NCBI GenBank assembly: GCA_964459095.1
Contig: CAYWKL010000001.1
Location: forward strand, 36,934 to 100,933
DNA length: 64,000 bases
Direction: 5' to 3'
Source of the DNA: CAYWKL01 sp964459095
GTDB taxonomy: Bacteria > Patescibacteriota > Microgenomatia > Daviesbacterales > UBA10151
Below are positions 26,902 through 36,737 of this stretch, in pieces (the stretch's first letter is position 1; each line of letters begins with the position of its first letter). The notes under the pieces are model-generated. The model did not search any database. It was not told where the DNA came from and was given only the letters and a program-made list of their open reading frames with translations. The position numbers were made by a program, and so were the translations under genes.

Positions 26902-28886
26902 ATTTTATAAATTCTTATTCCTCCTTCATCATAAATCAGCTCAAAACTTTTTGGTACGTTTAAAAGTTCTTGATCGGGTTCTAAATATAAATATCTAGCA
27001 GAATATTTCTCGGCAAAGTTTTCTAGCTTTTTTCCGGTATCATCCTTAAAGGCCTCTTCTCTAATTCTTAATAAGTCATCTATTCTGTACCCCATTATTT
27101 TGACCTGTTCCTCATCCGATAAAAGTGTCTTTCTTCCTGAAAATGCAGAAACATAACCGGTGTCGTACCAATTGTATATTGGTTTCGGGGGATAAGTTTT
27201 AGATCCTTTATATTTATCAAAAGGAACTGTAAGAATAATATCAGAAGGATTAGAAACCTTATTCAAAAAGGTAAGAGCATCTAAAGATTCATAGGTTATT
27301 TTTGAAAGAGGTTGATTTGTATAAAATTGCAATAATAATCCAACTTGCGTAGGAATAGAAAGTATTATTATAAAAAATGAAATGACTATTTTTAATAATT
27401 TGTGCCTTAGGGCTTTTATGAGATCTGCTACTGTAATCGCTGCAAGAAAACCGAAAAGCAAAAGAAAGTACTGGTTAAATTGAATTGTATTCCAGGCAAC
27501 TCCCTTTTGTAGAAAAAACACAGGAATAAAGAAAGAGAGCGTTGTTATAATAATAAAAAATAAATTAAAAAAATCTTTATATATTTTTTTGGAGGTAAGT
27601 TTAAAGTAGGTAAAAAATCCTATAAACCTCATGCCTAAATTGCCAAAAAGGAAAATCAAAAATGCAGTTGCTTCAACTTGAATAACTCTTTTCCAGTTAT
27701 TTTCTGCTATGTATGTTTGTCTTCTAAGTTCAAGATCTAACCAATTTAACCGGTCAGGAGCAACCACCATTGTTCTTATAAACCACCATGGCTCATACAC
27801 TAAAAATTCCTTAGAATTTTTGCTATTTGGCAAATAAATAAGCATTGAAAAAATCAACGTATACAAAAAAATAATTGAAATCTGGAGCTTTCTTTTTATG
27901 ATCAATTCAAATAGTCCTGTTGCTAAAAGCCCCCCTAAAATTAAAAGACCAGCATAAATTTTAAATTCAATTATTATTGCACCAAAAAAAATGCTAAGCC
28001 AAAAATATGTTTTGTTTCTTTCTTTAATAAAATTAAAAAAGGAGATTAAAAAGGCAATTAGAATAATAAATGCTGACGCGTGAGGAGGATTTCCTAACAC
28101 AGAATGAGTTTGGGAAACCCAAAAAATAGTTTCACCTGAAAGGTTATGATTTTGTGGGATTGTAAGTAAGTAACCAAAACTTCCTACAAAAAATACAAAA
28201 AACATCGACCAAAGGCCAGCAATTTTACTTCCAGACCACTTTCTAACAAGTAAATAGCTTGAAAGACCAAGAAGAAGAGAAAAAACAACAGGCATTAATC
28301 TAAAATAGATATCTAAATTAGAAAATTTATAAAGTCTGCTCATCTCTGACATTAATAAATCTGAAAAAAAATGATAATTTTGTAGAGGCTTTCCTAAATA
28401 TTCAGGATTTTTAAAAGGGAAGTCTCCCCTTTTTAATTCTTCCATTAAACTTAAATGCCAAACACCATCATGGCCGTGTGAGCTGTAAAAATAAATCCCA
28501 TCTTCATATTTCATACCTGAAGGAGCATTAACAGCAACCTGAAAAATTATTCCTAGGATCAGTAGAGTAAAGAAAAATTTATTATTCTTTATCCATCCTC
28601 TCAGCAATTCAAAATCAAGCTTATTTAAGGATTTAATCAAAACTAGCAAACCTAAGACCGGAATCAGCCAAATAAGAAATTTTAAATAAAGAAATGTTAA
28701 AACGTATGCACTGATTGTAAAAAAAGCAATTCCAAAAATGCTCGCTATAGTAAAGTCCTCCAAAAATCCTCTTGAGCGATAATTAATTAATCTAAGAATC
28801 ACATAAGATGGAAGGGTAAAAGAGATAAGTGAAACAGTTAGAAATAAAAATAGAAGTAAAAACTGAATCAAAATATTTTCAATCAT
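26898..28886 (-). CDS. Polytopic 'GHDGVWH' membrane protein, GT-C-like
   Basis: A 662-residue protein with roughly 14 spans. The first large outside loop carries SSHGHDGVWHLSLMEELKRG and then PLQNYHFFSDLLMSEM. Later elements are TMVVAPDRLNWLDLELRRQ, GVAWNTIQFNQYF and YVSAFSGRKTLLSDEEQ. All of these reappear in the same order in the C-terminal half of the 1140-residue protein upstream. The D-G near the first span and the alternating loops suggest a GT-C glycosyltransferase fold, perhaps in the broad DUF2298-like group, but no catalytic function is proven. It overlaps both neighbours (4 and 8 bases). Confidence 0.7.
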   Translation of the reverse strand: MIENILIQFLLLFLFLTVSLISFTLPSYVILRLINYRSRGFLEDFTIASIFGIAFFTISAYVLTFLYLKFLIWLIPVLGLLVLIKSLNKLDFELLRGWIKNNKFFFTLLILGIIFQVAVNAPSGMKYEDGIYFYSSHGHDGVWHLSLMEELKRGDFPFKNPEYLGKPLQNYHFFSDLLMSEMSRLYKFSNLDIYFRLMPVVFSLLLGLSSYLLVRKWSGSKIAGLWSMFFVFFVGSFGYLLTIPQNHNLSGETIFWVSQTHSVLGNPPHASAFIILIAFLISFFNFIKERNKTYFWLSIFFGAIIIEFKIYAGLLILGGLLATGLFELIIKRKLQISIIFLYTLIFSMLIYLPNSKNSKEFLVYEPWWFIRTMVVAPDRLNWLDLELRRQTYIAENNWKRVIQVEATAFLIFLFGNLGMRFIGFFTYFKLTSKKIYKDFFNLFFIIITTLSFFIPVFFLQKGVAWNTIQFNQYFLLLFGFLAAITVADLIKALRHKLLKIVISFFIIILSIPTQVGLLLQFYTNQPLSKITYESLDALTFLNKVSNPSDIILTVPFDKYKGSKTYPPKPIYNWYDTGYVSAFSGRKTLLSDEEQVKIMGYRIDDLLRIREEAFKDDTGKKLENFAEKYSARYLYLEPDQELLNVPKSFELIYDEGGIRIYKI

Positions 28887-31800
28887 TTCTTTTCGAATAA
28901 ATAATTACATCTTCGTTTTCAAAAAGAACTTTGTAATTTTCTCCATCTAGAAAACTGTTGTAAAACTTAGGGATATAAATATACTCAATTCCATTGTCAG
29001 TAAGAAACGATTTTGCTTCTCCTTTTGATGCAAAAAATTCTTTTGACTGAATTCTTCTTTTTTTATAATCAATTCCTAAAATCTCATTTTGAACTTCATC
29101 TTCCAAAAAAACTGGTTTTTCAGAAAAAGCTGAAACATATGAAGAGGTATCATATGCGAAAAGGGGCAGCGGGTCAGACAATTTTATTTTCGTAGAAGAT
29201 TCATAAGGATATGTTAAGACAATTCCTTTTTCTTGTTCCTGTAAAAAATCTAACCCTTTAAGTTCACCACTGCTAATATAGGTATGCGGCAGAGGATATA
29301 AATAACCTTTTGCAACAGCTACAGAATTTATTGGTGCTAATATTAGTATGAATCCTAAAAGTAATATATTTAATATTGAAGGTAATTTTAGATAAATAAA
29401 TGCAACAAAAATCCCTGCATAAATGGCAGAGAAATAAAGAAAATAATAAAAAAATTGAATTGTATTCCAAGGAGTTCCTATTTGTATAAAAAGAAGAGGT
29501 AAAATAAAAGAAAAAATTAAAATACAGAAAGTTAAAAATACCAAACTATTTTTTAAATACTTAAGATAAAGTAAACCTATCAAAACAAAAAATCTTACCC
29601 CTAGGTTTCCTATAAAAAATAAAAATACACCTAAGGATTCAACTAAAAAAAACTTAAACATCTCTCCTCTTTGCAGATACGCAGATCTTGCTCCAGACAA
29701 TCTTATCCAACCAATTCTGTCAGGGGTATCAATCATTGTATGAACAAGCCATAAAGGAGCAAATAAAAAGTTTTGAGAAATTTTAAAATTAGGAATAAAA
29801 ATTCCAAGTGACAAAATCGAACCCAAAAGTAAAACAAATATCAAATATATTTTTTTTCTAAAGAATTGAAAAATCATTAAAATAAAAACGGATATAAAAA
29901 TGAGAATCGATGAATAAGCTTTAAAACCAATTAGCCCCCCCAAAAGCATTCCGCTAACAGCTATCATCCCCCACTGTCTAGTATTTAACTTGCTTATTAG
30001 GAGCAAACTGGCAATAACTAAAATGAATGAGATCGCAAAAGGCGGATTTAAATTAAAAGATATCGATTGATTTGCCCAAAAAGAAGATTCTCCAGATAAA
30101 ACTCTTTCTTTTATCCAAGTTACAACCCACCCAAAACTACCTGCAAAATATACAAAGTAAAGTGGAATTAAATATAAGGAAATGGTGTTTTTAATTTTCT
30201 CAAATTTTAGGGGTAAATTACTTATAAAACTTACTACACCTAATCCCAAAAGAATTGAGAATAAAATAGGAAAGAATCTAAAAACTAAATCCTCTGTTGA
30301 AATGAAACTCAAACTGGACGTAGTTGCTATTAAAAGATCATATAAATAATGATAGTTTTTTAGAACTTCACCAGAAAAAACGGGATTTTCTGGGGGTAGG
30401 CCATTTTTTATTTGATTTGCTAGTGCAACATGCCATACTCCATCATGACCATTAGGTCCCCAAAAACCCATTCCATAAATAAATGAAAGACCACTTTTAA
30501 AGGTGGGCATCACTTGGAATATTGTTCCTAAAATTATTAAACCTAATATATATAAATTAGGCATTTTTAGGTTAAATTTATACTTTCCCTTATAAATAAT
30601 ACTTAAAATTAAAAACACCAAAATATAAAAAAAGAGGAGAAGGTTAAGTTTAAAAAAGCCAGCTATATAAGAGACTAATGTTAAACTCGTTAGTCCAATT
30701 ACAGTTGATAAGAATACTTCTTCAACTAAAGTATTGTAGATTTTTGAAATGAACTTTCTAACTATGAAAAGTCCTGGAATAAAAATCCCAATAATAAAAA
30801 AGATTGTGAATTTAAGTGAGTTTAAAATTGCTTGAAGTGGTTTCCAAAGTAATTGCGTATCTAAAACATTTGAATTTTGTTTAGGCTCCAGAGTATTTTT
30901 TAAGGCATTTAAAATGACTCCATCAATTGAAGAAATTTGTTTATCAATGGAAATATCACGAGTCATAAAAGCAATCTCTCTATTATTCCCTGCCTGATTT
31001 TTATACGATATTAAAAAGTCACTGTTAATCCTTTTGTAATTTAAATCACTTATCTTACCTTCATCTATAACTAATTTTTGCCCAAAACTTACTTCATCTA
31101 AAACTCTTGTTGCAGATGTTGCAAAATTTAGTGTCTCACAACTGTGTTTAAAACAAAGTTCTTCTTGATTGTCCAAATATTGTCTAACATCTCTCAAAAT
31201 TGAACCATCTCTTCCATAAAACCAGGCAGCTCTATAAAAAACATCCATAAACCAGACAGATTTATTTTCAGTTCCTAGTGGATCATTTGAAACAATTATT
31301 TGTTCAGGGGATAGATTTGGAAAAGTTTTTTTGTAAATTTCAGAGAATTCGCTCATGGTAAGAAAGGTTAGCTTTCTTTTTTTTCGATCTTGATCCAAAA
31401 CGTCCATTTGCTTCGTATACTCCCCTTTATACTTATTCCATGAATATGAATTCTCAAGCCCTACAACTATTTGATTAACCTGATTATATTGTTGATCTAG
31501 ATATAGACTTGTTATTTTTTTAAAATAATTAATATCTAAATCATGAAAATCTATATAATCATTTGGTTGAACGCTTAAAGTACTCTCTTCAACTGCTTTT
31601 CCATAACCATTCACTGGATCCCTTGGGGCCCATTGAGTTATTACAACTGGAATTTTATTTTCTAATGTTTGAGCCGGCAAAAGAGTATGAGTCTTTTGAG
31701 GGTAATAAGGATAACCAAAATATTGGCCCCAAATTTGATAATTATCAGTTGAGTATTGATCTGAAACTATTAAGGCAGCGCTGATACCGTATTTTTCGTA

Positions 31801-32301
31801 CATGTAATTCAAGGAAAAACTGTCTATAAACCATGCCCCAACTGATTTCGGATAATCACCAAATGTATCTTTGAATTTACTAAAGGAGGCATCTATTAAT
31901 TTAACTCTATCTTCCTTTGAATAACCTGTTAAAAATACACTTCCTGCCCAATGCCAATTCCCGGATTCGTTGTATTTGATATTAGCAAGACTAGCAAACT
32001 GTGGAGTTACTTCCAGAAATACTCCCTTTTCATAACTCCTTTCGTTTTTTAGTAAATTTATTATTTTTGCATTTGTAAAAACATCAGGCCTTATCAAAAA
32101 TGTTGCAGGAATATTTCTCTTTTTTAACTCATCAAGCTCTCCTTTAACTGCATCTTCGGGTTTTTGATCTTTAGGATCCCAAAAATCTGCTCCTCTTACG
32201 GGATTTACTACAGTAACATAGGAGTTAGAAGCTGCAAGAATCTTATTGGGGTAAAGAAGAGTTACTACTAAAGTTAAAACAAATAAAGTTATTTTAAACA
32301 T
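28879..32301 (-). CDS. Fusion: exported deacetylase-like domain plus GHDGVWH membrane domain
   Basis: A 1140-residue protein. Residues 1-24 are a signal peptide ending near KILA. Residues ~25-450 form an outside domain with RNIPATFLIRPDVF, FLEVTPQFA, VGAWFIDSFS and DYIDFHDLDINYF, which resembles the polysaccharide deacetylase/glycoside-hydrolase barrel superfamily, although the canonical NodB TFDDG motif is not visible. Residues ~495-1140 are about 14 spans homologous to the stand-alone protein at 26898 (NGHDGVWHVALANQIKNG, GTPWNTIQF, YVSAFSEKPVFLEDE). A single chain may thus transfer sugars and trim or recognise the glycan. The start at 32301 overlaps the flippase gene by 8 bases. Confidence 0.75.
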   Translation of the reverse strand: MFKITLFVLTLVVTLLYPNKILAASNSYVTVVNPVRGADFWDPKDQKPEDAVKGELDELKKRNIPATFLIRPDVFTNAKIINLLKNERSYEKGVFLEVTPQFASLANIKYNESGNWHWAGSVFLTGYSKEDRVKLIDASFSKFKDTFGDYPKSVGAWFIDSFSLNYMYEKYGISAALIVSDQYSTDNYQIWGQYFGYPYYPQKTHTLLPAQTLENKIPVVITQWAPRDPVNGYGKAVEESTLSVQPNDYIDFHDLDINYFKKITSLYLDQQYNQVNQIVVGLENSYSWNKYKGEYTKQMDVLDQDRKKRKLTFLTMSEFSEIYKKTFPNLSPEQIIVSNDPLGTENKSVWFMDVFYRAAWFYGRDGSILRDVRQYLDNQEELCFKHSCETLNFATSATRVLDEVSFGQKLVIDEGKISDLNYKRINSDFLISYKNQAGNNREIAFMTRDISIDKQISSIDGVILNALKNTLEPKQNSNVLDTQLLWKPLQAILNSLKFTIFFIIGIFIPGLFIVRKFISKIYNTLVEEVFLSTVIGLTSLTLVSYIAGFFKLNLLLFFYILVFLILSIIYKGKYKFNLKMPNLYILGLIILGTIFQVMPTFKSGLSFIYGMGFWGPNGHDGVWHVALANQIKNGLPPENPVFSGEVLKNYHYLYDLLIATTSSLSFISTEDLVFRFFPILFSILLGLGVVSFISNLPLKFEKIKNTISLYLIPLYFVYFAGSFGWVVTWIKERVLSGESSFWANQSISFNLNPPFAISFILVIASLLLISKLNTRQWGMIAVSGMLLGGLIGFKAYSSILIFISVFILMIFQFFRKKIYLIFVLLLGSILSLGIFIPNFKISQNFLFAPLWLVHTMIDTPDRIGWIRLSGARSAYLQRGEMFKFFLVESLGVFLFFIGNLGVRFFVLIGLLYLKYLKNSLVFLTFCILIFSFILPLLFIQIGTPWNTIQFFYYFLYFSAIYAGIFVAFIYLKLPSILNILLLGFILILAPINSVAVAKGYLYPLPHTYISSGELKGLDFLQEQEKGIVLTYPYESSTKIKLSDPLPLFAYDTSSYVSAFSEKPVFLEDEVQNEILGIDYKKRRIQSKEFFASKGEAKSFLTDNGIEYIYIPKFYNSFLDGENYKVLFENEDVIIYSKRND

Positions 32302-33772
32302 TTCTTAGAGATTTTATATCGTTTTTGATTTTGTCTTTTCCAAAAATAAAGATCAATGTAAAATAACAGCTCACCCCTATAAATATTGCCAGTATTAACG
32401 AAAAAACCTCTCTTACAAAGAAAATTGAAAATGTATAAACCAATATTGCCATGAGCAGTGAGGAAATTGTGGGGAGTGCAACAGCCTCTAAAACTTTTAT
32501 AGCTAAGACTTTTTTGACATAAATAATCGTTAGTACAGAGCTGAAAGAAATTACAAATGAGGAAACTGCCACCCCTTGAAAACCTATTACTAAACTAAGT
32601 ATTGGTGTCAGTATAAAAGTAAGAACAGTCCACATTACCATTAACTTCAAAGTAATTTTTATTTGCCCTATTGCATTAAGGGTATTTGTAAATGTTGTAG
32701 AAATTACAGCCCAATAAGTCGAGAATGCAAAAAGGTAAAAACTAAAAACAGCGGGTTTCCATTTATCAGAAACAACAAATTCAACTAAAGATGGTAGAAT
32801 TGCTCCAATCCCAAAAAGAACTGGATAAACTAAAAGCGAAGTTATAAAAAGTGATTTTTCAACTAATTTAGATAAATTTTCTTTGTCTTCTTGCAGTCTT
32901 GAAAAAGCAGGAAAAGTAATTCTTATAACAACATTCATTATTTCAAGAGGTAAAAGTGCCAGTGATTGGGACCATGTAACATATCCAACACCGGATGTTC
33001 CTATTATCTTTGCTACAACTAGTGGGACAAGACGGTCCTTTGCTAGAGCCAACAAAGTATTTAGCTGGAAAGGCACCCCAAAAGATAAAAGTCTTTTTGC
33101 TGAAATTTTATCAACACCTATGCCGATTTTAACCGGGGCAACTATATATATTGCTAATACTCCTAAAAATGATCTGGAAAAGGAAGCAATTGTAAAACTC
33201 CAAAGATCAAAATTTAAAAAAACTAAAGCAATCAATAGTCCGTTAAAAACAAATGTTTCAAGAATTTCCACCCCAACAAGAGGTTTAAAATTTAAATTAC
33301 GCTCAAGCATTACTGAGGGTATAACTTTAAGAGAAGTTAAAAAAAAGCAGATCCCAAGTACTCTTACCAACCACACCCCATTTTCATCTAAACCATAAAA
33401 TGACGAAAGAAGTGGGGCTAAAACAACAATAATAACACTTAGTGCACTAACAAGAGTTTGTTGAATTGTAAAGGTTGTTTTTATATCCTGATGAGTTATC
33501 TCATCTTTTTTTTGTATTAAGGAAGCTCCTAAACCTACATCAGAAAAGAAAGCAAAAAAAGAAATGACTGCAGTAGCTATATTAAAAACTCCTAATGTAT
33601 CAACAGGTAAAACTCGAGCAAGGATTATATTTATTGTCAAAAACCCTATTGCTCGAAGAGCAATTTGTCTTGCTGTGAGAGTAATGAAGGAAGATTTTAT
33701 TCTTCCTTTAATCTCAGAAAGACTTAAATAAGCAGAGCTTTTCTTAGAATAAGCAGAACTGGATAAATCCAT
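32294..33772 (-). CDS. Wzx/MOP-type polysaccharide flippase (PST-like)
   Basis: A 492-residue polytopic protein. After a short hydrophilic leader come LTARQIALRAIGFLTINIIL, LARVLPVDTLGVFNIATAV and FFSDVGLGASLIQKKDEITH, a textbook N-terminus of the WzxC/TuaB-like lipid-linked oligosaccharide exporters, followed by VMLERNLNFKPLVGVE in mid-protein. About 14 spans are expected. It probably exports a glycan repeat unit assembled by the GT2 and GT4 enzymes of the locus. It differs clearly from the flippase at 1069-2313. Confidence 0.9.
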   Translation of the reverse strand: MDLSSSAYSKKSSAYLSLSEIKGRIKSSFITLTARQIALRAIGFLTINIILARVLPVDTLGVFNIATAVISFFAFFSDVGLGASLIQKKDEITHQDIKTTFTIQQTLVSALSVIIVVLAPLLSSFYGLDENGVWLVRVLGICFFLTSLKVIPSVMLERNLNFKPLVGVEILETFVFNGLLIALVFLNFDLWSFTIASFSRSFLGVLAIYIVAPVKIGIGVDKISAKRLLSFGVPFQLNTLLALAKDRLVPLVVAKIIGTSGVGYVTWSQSLALLPLEIMNVVIRITFPAFSRLQEDKENLSKLVEKSLFITSLLVYPVLFGIGAILPSLVEFVVSDKWKPAVFSFYLFAFSTYWAVISTTFTNTLNAIGQIKITLKLMVMWTVLTFILTPILSLVIGFQGVAVSSFVISFSSVLTIIYVKKVLAIKVLEAVALPTISSLLMAILVYTFSIFFVREVFSLILAIFIGVSCYFTLIFIFGKDKIKNDIKSLRNV

Positions 33773-33799
33773 AAGTTAATTTTAACAAAGAAGCTTAGT

Positions 33800-35053
33800 T
33801 CATACATTTCCCAAATTCTTTTTTGAAAAAAATGAGTAAAAATAATAAGTGCAGGCCCCAACAAAAATACTTTGGATAATACTTCTTGAGAAATTATAAT
33901 CTAAGCTTATATTTAGAGACTGCCAAATACTGACTGAATCATATAAATTAGGCGCAATAGGAGAGAAAAGTCCTATTGTTAGTCCGGGATCAAAAAAGAA
34001 AAGGGAAGCAAACCAACTAAAAAGAATTAAACTTAAAGGAATTAAACTCTCAAATCCTGAACGGATTAGGTGAATTGCCAAAAATGGTGTTACCCATAGT
34101 AACCATTGAGGATGAAAGTGAGTAAAAATAAAAAAAGACAAAAGTATAATTAAAAAAATATTCCATAAGTTTTTTCTCTCAATACCCTTTATAGAGATAA
34201 AGATATAAAGAAATATTAAAAGGGTAGGAAAAAGTAATATTGACTCGCCTCCTGAAATTGGAACTGCGGCGTAAAAACTTTTCAAAGTTTGATTTGCTAC
34301 TAACGCTGAGTTCTTGAAACCACTTGAGCTTAAAAAGGGGAGTATGAGTATTATATAGGGAATTAGCCCTAAGAAAAAAATTCCTGCTCTTTCAAAAAAA
34401 CTCTTTTTTATTAAGGCTAAGGATACTAAAAGAAAAAGTGGGTAGATTTTAAAAGCTATACCTAACCCTAAACTTATTGAGGCAAAAGACGTAAATTTTG
34501 AATATTGAGAGCGTGCTACAAAGTAAATTGCCAAAATTGAAAAAAAAGTAGGGATAATATCAAATTGTCCCATCATATAAGTTGCATAAATATCAATTGG
34601 ATTAAACATCCAAAACATAAGTATTAAAAACTTATCCTTTTTTTCTGTAAATAATTTCATTAATAAAAAGGCTACACTTAAATCAAAAATCAAATAGGGT
34701 ATTTTGAGTGTCAAAAGATGCACGAGAAGGGAAGAGGACAAAAGAGTATCTTTAATGTTGATTAAAAAGTTAATTCTAAACTCCTCACCTACAACTAAAG
34801 CAAAAGGTGCTCCAAAACCTCCAAGGAAAAAATATACAGCAGGGGGATAGTTAAAATTAAACTGCCCAAAGGTTTTATTTATTGGATTCCCCTTTGATAA
34901 ATTTGGAAGATAATCATAAAAATTTAAAGGATTAGTTTTTGATAAAACATATCCACCTAGATCAAAAATTTGAATATCAGAGTGATAAGTAAAAGGGGAA
35001 ATAAGCAACCTTAAAAGTATACCTACTATTAAAATGGCAGCGAATTTGTTCAC
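33800..35053 (-). CDS. Gpi18-like GT-C mannosyltransferase
   Basis: A 417-residue membrane protein. The first outside loop contains HSDIQIFDLGGYVLSKTNPL and FNFNYPPAVYFFLG; later come MFWMFNPIDIYATYMMGQFD and AFKIYPLFLLVSL. The N-P...MGQFD-x-x-P and K-x-Y-P-L elements are typical of bacterial Gpi18/GT87-like mannosyltransferases. I prefer GTG at 35053, seven bases after the upstream stop, over a TTG at 35071. A 27-base gap separates it from the flippase gene upstream of which it was probably duplicated independently; donor and acceptor are unknown. Confidence 0.75.
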   Translation of the reverse strand: MNKFAAILIVGILLRLLISPFTYHSDIQIFDLGGYVLSKTNPLNFYDYLPNLSKGNPINKTFGQFNFNYPPAVYFFLGGFGAPFALVVGEEFRINFLINIKDTLLSSSLLVHLLTLKIPYLIFDLSVAFLLMKLFTEKKDKFLILMFWMFNPIDIYATYMMGQFDIIPTFFSILAIYFVARSQYSKFTSFASISLGLGIAFKIYPLFLLVSLALIKKSFFERAGIFFLGLIPYIILILPFLSSSGFKNSALVANQTLKSFYAAVPISGGESILLFPTLLIFLYIFISIKGIERKNLWNIFLIILLSFFIFTHFHPQWLLWVTPFLAIHLIRSGFESLIPLSLILFSWFASLFFFDPGLTIGLFSPIAPNLYDSVSIWQSLNISLDYNFSRSIIQSIFVGACTYYFYSFFSKKNLGNV

Positions 35054-35060
35054 TATTAAA

Positions 35061-36737
35061 TCATATAACAACTCTTTTAAATTTAGAACCCAAACTTATG
35101 AAAAACAAAGCAGTAATCAAAGATATAATTGAAACGATATCTAATGCCACTTTCCATGGTATTTCAGTAAAATAAATTCTTATTTTACTTTTCCCTGCTG
35201 GAATTTTCACGGTAATTTCACCAAATTTTTCACCTGGGATGATTTTAGTTGGATTGTTATTCAACTGTGCAACCCAACCTGGAAAAAAATATTTATTAAA
35301 TCTTAATATTCCAGAATTTGAGCTTTCTAGTAAAAATAAGTAATTAAATTCTGAATTCTTTCTTGTATTTATAATCTTAAGATCAGAGTAAGAAACAATA
35401 GGATAAAGTTTATTAGGTCTTACAGAAGTCTCCTTTGGAAGCCTTAGATATTCTTCTTGAGTGTCTTGATATTCAGTATTCGCCTTTGGGTAAGGGATAT
35501 ATCTTTTTAAATAATATTCGTCAGTTCTCCCAAGAAAATCTTCTGGTCTAAAGTAATTAAAACTTATAAGTATTGTTAGAAATATCAAAATTATTCCCGC
35601 TAAGTTAGAGTATTTAAAAAATTTAAATGGAATTATAAAAAATGGTAGGAAGAATGTTGTTAACATTAAAAAGCGCCAGGGAAACTGAAAATATGGGAAA
35701 AACGGAAAATTTGACCAAATAAAACTTGACCTAAAATTCATCAAAAAAATTGCTATCAGAAGGGAAAGAATTGCCCAAATAAGAAGAGATTTCTCTGTTA
35801 AACTAGTTTTTTTCCAAAGTGATATTAACAACAATATACCTGTTATAAAGGCAAAAATACCTGGTAAACCGAGGAAAAACGAAATGCCATCATATGGGCC
35901 GGGGACTGAGGCACCATACCCCCAGTACGGTTTAAAAAGTTGCAAAAGGGAAGGGAAGTGGTCAGCAAAATTAAACACAGTATCGTATTTCATTAACCTG
36001 CTCTCTGTTATTGCAGGCAACCAAAAATAAATGCTCACTAATAGTCCAAGAAAAAAACCAAAGAAAGTTTCAACTAAAGGTTTTAGGGAAAATCTAACAT
36101 TTATTAATCTTGTTAAACAAAATAAAAGAGCAAAAGGAATAAACATATACGCGCTTATATTGTGCGACAAGATAAGACCCCCTACTGATAGTGCACAAAT
36201 CCCTATCCATTTAAGGTTTCTTTTTTGTTTTGTTATTTTTATTATTGAAAGAATAATTAAAGGTAAAAAAATAAAGGCAACTGTCTCCCCTATTGCCCCT
36301 CTTACATAAATATCTACTGCTCTGTATGGGGCATATATATAAATTAGTGCTCCTGCAAGAGATAAAAGCCTGCCGACAAACTCTCTAAGTAAAAAAAACA
36401 TTGCAAATCCTGATGTAAACAAACTTAAAGCAAAAACAGCTTTTATACTATCGACAAAGTTTAAGCTTAAAAGATGAAACATCTCACCAAAATAAAAAGG
36501 TAAGGGAAAAACAAAATTAAAAAGAGGGTAACCAAATCCAAAACTTAAATCTGGCACAAATCTTGGTGGAATCTGCCCAGCTCTTAGTGTTCTATCCATC
36601 TCAAAAAGCCAAGCAATATGCAAATCGTCAGACGCTCCGTAGTACCCGGGTACAAGAAGTGAAAAAGTAGTTGGACTAATTAAAACAAACAGTAAAATCC
36701 ACCAATATTTATTTAGAAAATATTTTTTGCTTTCCAT
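35061..36737 (-). CDS. YfhO/6-pyruvoyl-tetrahydropterin-synthase-related membrane protein (copy 3)
   Basis: A 558-residue polytopic protein, last transcribed of three tandem paralogues. The first loop holds GASDDLHIAWLFEMDRTL, RFVPDLSFGFGYPLFNF and FPLPFYFGE; after two spans comes YAPYRAVDIYVRGAIGE. The C-terminus is an outside beta-rich domain with FFPGWVAQLNN and FGEITVKIPAGKSKIR followed by a last span. The family is usually labelled 'PTPS-related' in databases, but this is a label, not an activity. Fold and C-terminal domain resemble YfhO-type GT-C lipid-linked sugar transferases. It overlaps the upstream copy by 29 bases. Confidence 0.75.
   Translation of the reverse strand: MESKKYFLNKYWWILLFVLISPTTFSLLVPGYYGASDDLHIAWLFEMDRTLRAGQIPPRFVPDLSFGFGYPLFNFVFPLPFYFGEMFHLLSLNFVDSIKAVFALSLFTSGFAMFFLLREFVGRLLSLAGALIYIYAPYRAVDIYVRGAIGETVAFIFLPLIILSIIKITKQKRNLKWIGICALSVGGLILSHNISAYMFIPFALLFCLTRLINVRFSLKPLVETFFGFFLGLLVSIYFWLPAITESRLMKYDTVFNFADHFPSLLQLFKPYWGYGASVPGPYDGISFFLGLPGIFAFITGILLLISLWKKTSLTEKSLLIWAILSLLIAIFLMNFRSSFIWSNFPFFPYFQFPWRFLMLTTFFLPFFIIPFKFFKYSNLAGIILIFLTILISFNYFRPEDFLGRTDEYYLKRYIPYPKANTEYQDTQEEYLRLPKETSVRPNKLYPIVSYSDLKIINTRKNSEFNYLFLLESSNSGILRFNKYFFPGWVAQLNNNPTKIIPGEKFGEITVKIPAGKSKIRIYFTEIPWKVALDIVSIISLITALFFISLGSKFKRVVI

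Noticed and set aside
32883..33398. 171-codon plus-strand open frame
   Set aside because: Antisense to the middle of a clear Wzx flippase; no promoter, ribosome-binding site or domain.
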